A DNA stretch of 7,723 nucleotides from Candidatus Aminicenantota bacterium (GTDB taxonomy: Bacteria; Acidobacteriota; B3-B38; Guanabaribacteriales; B3-B38): positions 1-7,723 of the forward strand of contig JAOUOQ010000084.1 of the NCBI GenBank assembly GCA_029880275.1. Direction: 5' to 3'. Positions within the stretch are counted from its first letter, which is position 1. Each line of letters begins with the position of its first letter. The position numbers and the translations under genes are program-made. This document shows positions 1 through 5,457 of the stretch, in pieces. Below the pieces are notes generated by a model. That model worked only from the letters and a program-made list of their open reading frames with translations. It did not search any database and was not told the origin of the DNA.

Positions 1-494
1 GATTGAATGAGAATGGGTATCCCACCATTGGCGGCTTTGTCCCCCCTATAGCGGTGAAATCACAGAGCGTTGATGTGCTCTATGCCGACCAGCTGCTGGA
101 GCATATGCCAGATTTTAACGCGGCGGTTCACTTTATAGCCGAGTCCCGCAGGGTGCTGAAGAACGAAGGGCATCTGGCTCTTATTTTTCCTAACTACCTG
201 AAGGAAAAAGAGTTTTTCTTCGACATTGATTACACCCACAACTTCATCACCACCGAAAGGCGGGTAGAGCAGATGCTGTTTGACTGCCGTTTTACCCCGG
301 TGGACAAGGTTTTTTCTATTGGGTGTACTACTGGTATCCGGCGTTATTTTATTAAAGCAGCCACCTTCTTCCTCGGTTGGGGCATTACTGCTCACATCTT
401 TCGGATATTTAAAGCAAATGATTTGTTAGTACGCCTGAGGAAGAACCTTTTTGAGACGATAATGATAATTGCCAGGAAAGAGCAGGGAAAATAA
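1..494 (+). CDS. Class I SAM-dependent methyltransferase, C-terminal part (5' end outside window)
   Basis: This is the C-terminal part of a methyltransferase of the Methyltransf_11 type, which transfers a methyl group from S-adenosylmethionine to an unidentified small molecule, lipid or sugar in the cytoplasm. Counting from the first full codon at position 3, the family pattern is seen at residues 22-35 (SVDVLYADQLLEHM, the post-motif-I region that usually reads as D-V-[hydrophobic]-LEH), 49-58 (RRVLKNEGHL, the usual 'RVLKpGG' strand) and 63-64 (PN). The glycine-rich SAM-binding motif I that should lie just upstream is absent, and the frame is open to the left edge. The TTG at position 3 is therefore probably an internal leucine codon and the gene is cut by the window. 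A hydrophobic patch near residues 116-129 could associate with a membrane. The stop lies 13 bases before the next gene, so the two are probably cotranscribed. The substrate cannot be read from this fragment. Confidence 0.8.
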   Translation, partial: LNENGYPTIGGFVPPIAVKSQSVDVLYADQLLEHMPDFNAAVHFIAESRRVLKNEGHLALIFPNYLKEKEFFFDIDYTHNFITTERRVEQMLFDCRFTPVDKVFSIGCTTGIRRYFIKAATFFLGWGITAHIFRIFKANDLLVRLRKNLFETIMIIARKEQGK

Positions 495-502
495 GGGGAA
501 GG
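493..502 (+). promoter_or_regulatory. Shine-Dalgarno for the first radical SAM gene
   Basis: The purine run AAGGGGAAGG lies 5 bases before the ATG at 508 and overlaps the stop codon of the methyltransferase gene. It favours ATG 508 over the upstream TTG at 469 and suggests coupled translation of the two genes. Confidence 0.6.
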
Positions 503-507
503 TTATT

Positions 508-1656
508 ATGTTTGGGGGGAGAAGCTTCAAGTGGGAGCAATTGAAGCGGGCTGTCACCTCTATCCCCCGGGATTTTTTCACCAGCAACCTTCTCACCCAT
601 TTTACTGTTCTACCCCCCTCGGTGTTGGTCTATAATGTCACCTTTCGCTGTAATATGAAGTGCCGTATGTGCCTCAACTGGACCAAAAAAGAACAAAGGG
701 AGCTTACCGTCTCCGAGTTGGAGAAGGTATTGAAGAAAGGAGGCCTTTTCCACCGAATAGAGAATGTCTCTATCAGCGGGGGAGAGCCCACCCTAAGGGC
801 GGACTTACCGGAAATCGTAGAGGTGCTCTACAACAATTTACCCCGTGTGAGGAAGATGAGCATAGTCACCAACGCCTTAAATACACACAGAGTGGTCGGG
901 CAGGTGAAAGCCATTGCCAGGCTCACTATGGAGCGAAATAGTCTGCTCAGCATCGGCGTCTCCCTTGATGGTATGGGGGAGATTCACGACCGCATAAGGA
1001 ATGTCCCCCGAGCTTACGAAAGGGTGAGAGAGACCATCCATGCTCTGATGGAACTCAGGGAGAGCGTGCCGTTTAGCCTCGGAATGGGAACGGTGGTCAT
1101 CCCGGACAACTTCAGTGAGCTGAATAAAATGGTGGAGTTTTGCCAGCAGAATAATATTGACCTCTCCTTCTCCATTCTCAGGTTTTCCGATAGCATTTTA
1201 GGAAACGAAACCCTCCAGAGCGACCTGGTTTATAACGAGGAACAACGAGCTTTTATCGGAAAATTCTTTCATCAACTATTGCAGAAAAGCTCATTCATAG
1301 ACGGGGATAGCTACCTGTATATGCACTGGAGCCGTATGCTGCTCGACAATAGCCAGAGGACAATGCCCTGTCCTTTTATGGACCAGGGGATTCAGCTCAA
1401 TCCCGAAGGCGAACTCTATTATTGCGAAATGAGCAAGCCCATCGGCAATGTCCTCCAGGAGCCCGCTAAAGCCATATACTATAAACCCGAGAATCTGGCA
1501 TATCGCCGGAAGCTGATCGCCCGCAAGTGTTCCGCTTGCATCAGCCCTTGTCAGACTCTGGTCAGCGTCCGTAAAAAGCTCTACCCGTATGCAGGATTTG
1601 TCTTTTATCTATCTGGGTTGAAAATCGCTCGATTGTTAGGAATAATAAGGGAATAA
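508..1656 (+). CDS. Radical SAM protein with SPASM-like C-terminal cluster domain
   Basis: This is a radical SAM enzyme: it binds a [4Fe-4S] cluster and SAM, generates a 5'-deoxyadenosyl radical and modifies an unknown substrate. From the ATG at 508 (382 residues), the cluster motif CNMKCRMC (CX3CX2C) is at residues 48-55. GGEP, which contacts the SAM amino group, is at 91-94. The C-terminus carries CX12GX4C (Cys288, Gly301, Cys306) and then CX2CX3C (Cys341, 344, 348). This resembles a shortened SPASM/twitch domain holding one or more auxiliary Fe-S clusters; the canonical second half is CX2CX5CX3C. I chose ATG 508 because AAGGGGAAGG (493-502) sits 5-9 bases upstream. A TTG at 469 would add 13 residues but overlaps the methyltransferase gene. 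The C-terminal tail (about residues 360-377) is mildly hydrophobic. The gene is a paralogue of the radical SAM gene at 4210-5310. The family is certain; the function is unknown. Confidence 0.92.
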   Translation: MFGGRSFKWEQLKRAVTSIPRDFFTSNLLTHFTVLPPSVLVYNVTFRCNMKCRMCLNWTKKEQRELTVSELEKVLKKGGLFHRIENVSISGGEPTLRADLPEIVEVLYNNLPRVRKMSIVTNALNTHRVVGQVKAIARLTMERNSLLSIGVSLDGMGEIHDRIRNVPRAYERVRETIHALMELRESVPFSLGMGTVVIPDNFSELNKMVEFCQQNNIDLSFSILRFSDSILGNETLQSDLVYNEEQRAFIGKFFHQLLQKSSFIDGDSYLYMHWSRMLLDNSQRTMPCPFMDQGIQLNPEGELYYCEMSKPIGNVLQEPAKAIYYKPENLAYRRKLIARKCSACISPCQTLVSVRKKLYPYAGFVFYLSGLKIARLLGIIRE

Positions 1657-1675
1657 GTGGTCACCTTATGATGTG

Positions 1676-1683
1676 AAAGGAGG
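1676..1683 (+). promoter_or_regulatory. Strong Shine-Dalgarno AAAGGAGG without a canonical start at the right distance
   Basis: AAAGGAGG is the best anti-16S match in the window. The only codon at normal spacing (5 bases) in the frame of the downstream membrane-protein gene is ATA at 1689-1691. The frame is open from 1677 through the annotated TTG at 1734. Immediately upstream, ATG ATG TGA (1668-1676) is in the same frame but closed by the TGA. The site therefore points to a non-canonical AUA start, to a mutated or misread ATG, or to translation from the later TTG despite poor spacing. Confidence 0.55.
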
Positions 1684-1733
1684 ATAAAATAGGGAGGGGG
1701 TTCTTCAGCAGCATTAAGGATAAATCCGCCAGC

Positions 1734-2687
1734 TTGAGAAGATTCTCACCGCTTTTCAGGACAGTATTAAGTGCTGTCTTAATTGCTTTAATTTTTTATT
1801 ATCTGGTAGACAGCAGGCAGTTTGTTCATCTTCTGGCTTCAGCCAAGCTCTGGTTTCTTCTCCTCTGCGTTGCCCTTATTGTCGCTGACCGGTTCGTAAT
1901 GGCCTGGAAGTGGATAATCCTCCTTCACGCACAGGGTTCAGGTGTCTCCTTCAGGGATATAACTGAGCTGACCTTTGTGAGCACTTTTTTTGGTCTTTTT
2001 CTCCCTTCAATTTTGGGAGGGGATGTGGTTCGCGCTTACAGCCTGACCAAAAATATATCCGATGCCAGCCTCTCCATATCTTCGGTATTGATTGACCGCA
2101 CGATAGGGATTAGCAGTATGATGGCGGTTTCCCTGGTCAGTGCCCTTGTCTCCTATAGATATATCGCTAATCCCCGGGTTCTGATGGTGGTATTCCTATT
2201 CGCTGTGGTTTTTGGGGTTTTCGTGCTGTTGGTTTTCAGCTCCTCAGGTCCCAAACTCCTGGAGATGATTCTCCCTTTCAAGGGCTTGGGGACTTTAAGG
2301 GAAAAATTGAAGGGTATCTACGATTCCTTTTTACAATTCAAGGCTTACAAGAAGATGTTGTTCTATGCCGTAGTTTTGTCGGTCGTAGTGCAAATTATGC
2401 GCATTGTGGGGGTCTATATATCATCTCTGGCACTGAACCTTTCTACCAACTTCGTGTATTTCTTAATCTTTGTTCCATTGACTATCATCCTCAGCCTTCT
2501 GCCGGTCTCCATTGCCGGAATAGGTATCAGGGAGGGGGCATATATTTATTTCTTCACCAGGGTGGGGATGACGGGTTCCAGCGCCTTTACTCTGGCTTTA
2601 TTAATATATTTCTTGACCATAATTGCCACCCTCCCGGGAGCATTTATCTATGCCTTCAGAGGACTCTCTCGCACAAAGGATGTTTAA
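1734..2687 (+). CDS. Flippase-like integral membrane protein (LPG synthase TM / UPF0104 family)
   Basis: This is a polytopic inner-membrane protein of the lysylphosphatidylglycerol synthase TM-region family (PF03706-type), without the cytoplasmic aminoacyl-transferase domain of MprF. Stand-alone members are often found beside glycosyltransferases and lipid or glycan genes and are suspected of moving or helping to make lipid-linked products. From TTG 1734 (317 residues) about eight hydrophobic segments are visible, near 8-25, 39-58, 79-96, 124-144, 148-168, 209-232, 240-260 and 284-308. Family signatures are RFVMAWKW (53-60), LPSILGGDVVRAYSL (90-104), LIDRTIGI (119-126) and LPVSIAGIGIREG (256-268). 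The start is uncertain. TTG 1734 has only AAGGA 13 bases upstream, while a near-perfect ribosome site at 1676-1683 points to ATA 1689, which would add 15 residues (GRGFFSSIKDKSAS... before the TTG). The neighbours on both sides encode radical SAM enzymes, so it probably serves the same pathway. The transported or bound molecule is unknown. Confidence 0.9.
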   Translation: MRRFSPLFRTVLSAVLIALIFYYLVDSRQFVHLLASAKLWFLLLCVALIVADRFVMAWKWIILLHAQGSGVSFRDITELTFVSTFFGLFLPSILGGDVVRAYSLTKNISDASLSISSVLIDRTIGISSMMAVSLVSALVSYRYIANPRVLMVVFLFAVVFGVFVLLVFSSSGPKLLEMILPFKGLGTLREKLKGIYDSFLQFKAYKKMLFYAVVLSVVVQIMRIVGVYISSLALNLSTNFVYFLIFVPLTIILSLLPVSIAGIGIREGAYIYFFTRVGMTGSSAFTLALLIYFLTIIATLPGAFIYAFRGLSRTKDV

Positions 2688-2701
2688 AAAACCAACACCG
2701 A

Positions 2702-2730
2702 TTTACAGAGAGATGATTTTTTGATAGAAT
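2702..2730 (+). promoter_or_regulatory. Candidate sigma-70-type promoter before the B12 radical SAM gene
   Basis: TTTACA (2702-2707) and TAGAAT (2725-2730) each differ by one base from the -35 and -10 consensus and are separated by exactly 17 bases. The pair lies in the 75-base gap after the membrane-protein gene, and a transcript would start about 26 bases before ATG 2763. It could drive the last two plus-strand genes separately from the first three. In AT-leaning spacer DNA such matches also arise by chance, and the organism's sigma factor is unknown. Confidence 0.4.
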
Positions 2731-2762
2731 TGGGCTTGTTTGAAGGGGAGATGTAGAAAGCT

Positions 2763-4205
2763 ATGAAGGTAATAAAGGACAGGGTGCTGCTGATTTTTCC
2801 ACAATTTAAATCTGAGCTCCACTATGGGAGATTGAGCAAGGTTGCTCCCTCATTAGTACCGGTATCCCTGGTCTATCTGGCAACTTTCCTCCAGAAGAAG
2901 GGGATTCCGGTTAAGATATTAGACGGTCAAGTGCAAGAACTCACCCCCACCACCCTGCGTAAGGAGATAGAGGACTACTGCCCGAGGTTTGTAGGTATCA
3001 CTTCGCTCACACCTATTGCCGAGGTAGCTCACCAGGTAGCTGCCGTTTCCAAAGGGATTTCCCGTGAGATAACGGTGGTTATGGGCGGCACTCATCCCAC
3101 TGTCCTGCCGGAGGAGACCATACGGGATGAGAATGTGGACATCGTTGTCCGACAGGAGGGGGAATATTCACTGTATGAGATCGTTGATGCCATCATAGGA
3201 GAGGGTGATTTAGAGGGAATCAAGGGACTTACTTTCAGACGCAATGGGGAGATTATCCACACCGCTCAGCGACCCTTTCTGGAGGAGCTCGACTCCCTGC
3301 CTCTGCCCGACTGGAGTCTGGTCCCTCTGGACAGCTATCATCAGATACCCGATGCCACCTTCCGCAAGCCAGTGAGGTGTCTGCTTACCTCGCGAGGGTG
3401 CCCATTTCGGTGCATCTTTTGCTCGGCAAGGTTATCTTCAGGCTACCACTATCGAGTGCGCAGTCCTCGGAATGTTATTGAAGAGATTGACCTTCTGATA
3501 AATCGTTACGGAGCCAGACAATTAGCTTTTCTGGACGACAACTTCATAGTGGACCAGCAAAGGGCGATGGAGATATGCGACCTTATTATCAAGAGGGGAT
3601 ATCATAAGAAAGTGGTGTGGACCTGTGCCGGGAGGGCGGACCAGATATCGGAACCTTTGCTGAAAAAATTCAAGGATGCCGGCTGTGCTCTGATATCCTA
3701 TGGAGTGGAGACCGGCTCACAGAGGCTCCTCGATATTATAAGAAAAAGTCTTACCATCGAACAGATAGAAGAAGCTGTCAAGTTGACAAGAGAGGTGGGG
3801 ATTAAGGTTCGTGGGACGCTGATGCTCGGTCTGCCCACGGAGACCCCTGAGGAGTCACAGCAAACCATTGAATTTGCTAAAAAACTGGGATTAAACTTCG
3901 CCAAATTTTCTCTGGCGACACCTTACCCGGGCACCGAGCTGTACCGTTTAGCAAAGGAACAGGGACTTTTGAAGACGGAAGATTGGCGATACTTCAGCTC
4001 CATGGCTGGTTTCGGTGAGTATGACCCGGTCTATATACCCGAGGGGAGAGATGCCAGAGAGTTAAAGCAGTTACAAAAGAGGGCTACCCGAGAGTTCTAT
4101 CTCCGCCCGCGACAGATATGGGACCTATTGCGAAATATCACCTCCTTCCATGATATAAAGCTTTATCTGGGAGTAGCTCGGGAGCTTATCTTCTCAAAAG
4201 GCTAA
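2763..4205 (+). CDS. B12-binding domain radical SAM protein
   Basis: This is a cobalamin-dependent radical SAM enzyme of the large BchE-like class, whose members carry out methylations at unactivated carbon or phosphorus, cyclisations and ring rearrangements. The protein has 480 residues. A Rossmann-like B12-binding domain spans about 7-145, with ILDGQVQEL (52-60) and the family-typical MGGTHPTVLPEE (107-118). The DxHxxG cobalamin-ligand motif is not seen; several known enzymes of this class also lack it. The radical SAM domain follows, with CPFRCIFC (213-220, CX3CX2C), FLDDNF (256-261), YGVETGSQ (313-320), GTLMLGLPTET (351-361) and TPYPGTELY (386-394). A C-terminal tail of about 85 residues is rich in charged and aromatic residues and could be a substrate-specificity region. 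The start is ATG 2763; the purine-rich GAAGGGGAG (2742-2750) is somewhat far (12 bases), with AGAAAG closer. The stop is 4 bases before the next gene, so the two are almost certainly cotranscribed. The substrate is unknown. Confidence 0.94.
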   Translation: MKVIKDRVLLIFPQFKSELHYGRLSKVAPSLVPVSLVYLATFLQKKGIPVKILDGQVQELTPTTLRKEIEDYCPRFVGITSLTPIAEVAHQVAAVSKGISREITVVMGGTHPTVLPEETIRDENVDIVVRQEGEYSLYEIVDAIIGEGDLEGIKGLTFRRNGEIIHTAQRPFLEELDSLPLPDWSLVPLDSYHQIPDATFRKPVRCLLTSRGCPFRCIFCSARLSSGYHYRVRSPRNVIEEIDLLINRYGARQLAFLDDNFIVDQQRAMEICDLIIKRGYHKKVVWTCAGRADQISEPLLKKFKDAGCALISYGVETGSQRLLDIIRKSLTIEQIEEAVKLTREVGIKVRGTLMLGLPTETPEESQQTIEFAKKLGLNFAKFSLATPYPGTELYRLAKEQGLLKTEDWRYFSSMAGFGEYDPVYIPEGRDARELKQLQKRATREFYLRPRQIWDLLRNITSFHDIKLYLGVARELIFSKG

Positions 4206-4209
4206 GCCC

Positions 4210-5310
4210 ATGTTATCCGTTCCCCGACTTTATCAATTGCTGACCCACACTTATGCAGCCATACCGGAGCATCTCTTCAGAGGGGGATATTCCTTTCCAC
4301 CCCTGCGGGTCGCCTTTATTTTGACCCATCGCTGCAACCTTAAATGCCAATTCTGCCTGGTATGGAGCTCTTATCAAGAGGAGCGGAAGAAAGGGATTAA
4401 GCGTCAGGAGCTGAGCCTGGAGGAGGTCAAGGGGGTGATCGACCAGCTTCCAGGCTATTCGGTCATTACTTTCACCGGCGGTGAGCCTTTCTTGCGGAAA
4501 GAACTGATGGAGATAGTGAGGTATTCCACAAAAAGGCATAGATGTCATATCGTTACCAACGGAACAATATGCAGTGAAGAGGAGATAGAGGAGATAACAG
4601 CAAAGCGCGTCTCCAGTATCCTGGGCAAAGGAGTTCTATCAGTGGGTATATCAATAGAAGCGGTGGGAGAGGTTCACGACCAAATAGTAGGGGTTCCTGG
4701 CTCCTTTGATAAGACGCTCAGGACGATAAAGACCTTTCAGCGAGAAAAGTCAAAACGGGGAGCTCGCTACCCTCTAATTGATTTAAAGATAACTATCGGG
4801 GATTATAACTTCGCCTCTTTGAGGGAGCTTTACGACCTGGCATTGGATTTGAAAATCGACCTCTGCTCCTTTCAGGTGCTGAATACGCAGTCCTCATCCT
4901 ATGGGATAGAGGATGAAAACCCCATCGCCCATCTCACCCCGCCTAAGCCTTTTACTCCTATTGATTCCGATCTGCTGCGAGAACAGCTTCGCTATCTGGC
5001 AGAGAGAAGCGCCAAAGCATTCACCAGGATTCGCTTTAATCCCAATATGCCCCTCACGGAGGTGGTGAATTACTACCTTAATCGAATAGACCTGAGCAAA
5101 TTTGCCTGCCATACTCCCTGGCATACCATGCATATTGGTCCCTATGGGGAGGTTTACCCTTGCTTCAGCTATCCTATGGGAAATGTAAGAAAGAAGAAGG
5201 TCTCAGAGATATGGAATGGCGAGAACTACAAAAGATTTCGGAGAGAGTTGAGAAAAATAGGAGTTTTTCCTGGCTGCTCTGGATGCTGTATTATGGAATA
5301 TAAAAGTTGA
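4210..5310 (+). CDS. Radical SAM protein with SPASM-like C-terminus, paralogue of the gene at 508-1656
   Basis: This is a second radical SAM enzyme of 366 residues. CNLKCQFC (42-49, CX3CX2C) binds the catalytic [4Fe-4S] cluster, TGGEP (89-93) is the SAM-contact motif, and HIVTNGT (113-119) is the usual following strand. The C-terminus has CX12GX4C (Cys300, Gly313, Cys318; YGEVYPC is typical of SPASM), GNV and W335, then CX2CC (Cys356, 359, 360) only six residues before the stop. The auxiliary-cluster domain is therefore short, as in its paralogue. SPASM proteins often act on peptides or proteins, but similar proteins also modify sugars and other small molecules, so the substrate cannot be assigned. 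ATG 4210 follows the previous stop by 4 bases, with AAAAGG at 4196-4201 as ribosome site. Together with the preceding B12 radical SAM gene it forms a tight pair that probably catalyses successive steps. The stop TGA overlaps an ATG (TGATG) that opens a tiny 18-codon frame. Confidence 0.93.
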   Translation: MLSVPRLYQLLTHTYAAIPEHLFRGGYSFPPLRVAFILTHRCNLKCQFCLVWSSYQEERKKGIKRQELSLEEVKGVIDQLPGYSVITFTGGEPFLRKELMEIVRYSTKRHRCHIVTNGTICSEEEIEEITAKRVSSILGKGVLSVGISIEAVGEVHDQIVGVPGSFDKTLRTIKTFQREKSKRGARYPLIDLKITIGDYNFASLRELYDLALDLKIDLCSFQVLNTQSSSYGIEDENPIAHLTPPKPFTPIDSDLLREQLRYLAERSAKAFTRIRFNPNMPLTEVVNYYLNRIDLSKFACHTPWHTMHIGPYGEVYPCFSYPMGNVRKKKVSEIWNGENYKRFRRELRKIGVFPGCSGCCIMEYKS

Positions 5311-5366
5311 TGGACATGCATAACGAAAGGCATTTCAATTATTACCTGGGTATTTTCTATATATAG
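5310..5366 (+). CDS. Possible 18-residue peptide ORF overlapping the stop of the radical SAM gene (speculative)
   Basis: ATG 5310 overlaps the TGA of the radical SAM gene (TGATG), an arrangement that allows translational coupling. The frame encodes MDMHNERHFNYYLGIFYI and ends at TAG 5364-5366. The peptide is rich in aromatic residues. Very short peptides beside SPASM radical SAM genes are sometimes precursors of ribosomally made, modified peptides, but nothing here shows a leader, a core or a known precursor family. There is no separate Shine-Dalgarno. Frames this short arise often by chance, so this is recorded as a candidate only. Confidence 0.15.
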   Translation: MDMHNERHFNYYLGIFYI

Positions 5367-5457
5367 CCACGCTACTTCCTGGGAATAGTGATGATTTCCC
5401 GACTCACCGTTAAAAAAAGGTAGCAGCGGGGCAGGAAACTTACATCTTTCAGATTTC
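5311..5457. other. Convergent intergenic spacer, no convincing terminator
   Basis: The spacer separates the ends of two converging transcription units. It holds a short inverted repeat GGGAA/TTCCC (5381-5385 and 5396-5400), enclosed by GCTAC (5371-5375) and GTAGC (5420-5424), and an A7 run at 5412-5418 that would read as U7 in the minus-strand transcript. The stems are weak and none sits directly before a U-run in the correct orientation, so a standard intrinsic terminator is not supported for either strand. A 10-base palindrome CTATATATAG lies at 5357-5366. Confidence 0.5.

Noticed and set aside
60..395. Antisense open frame of 111 codons opposite the methyltransferase gene
   Set aside because: The plus-strand frame has clear methyltransferase motifs. 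The antisense product shows no recognisable domain and fits a shadow frame.
469..507. TTG start at 469 for the first radical SAM gene
   Set aside because: It overlaps the end of the methyltransferase gene by 26 bases and has no well-placed ribosome site, whereas ATG 508 has AAGGGGAAGG just upstream. The extra 13 residues (MPGKSRENKGKVI) look like translated leader.
4213..4548. Antisense open frame of 111 codons opposite the second radical SAM gene
   Set aside because: The plus-strand frame carries the radical SAM motifs CNLKCQFC and GGEP; the antisense frame shows no family features.
5371..5424. Possible bidirectional terminator in the convergent spacer (GCTAC/GTAGC with inner GGGAA/TTCCC)
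   Set aside because: The stems are only 5 base pairs with large loops and mismatched interior, and no U-run follows the hairpin in either direction. The A7 run (U7 on the minus strand) has no GC-rich stem before it.
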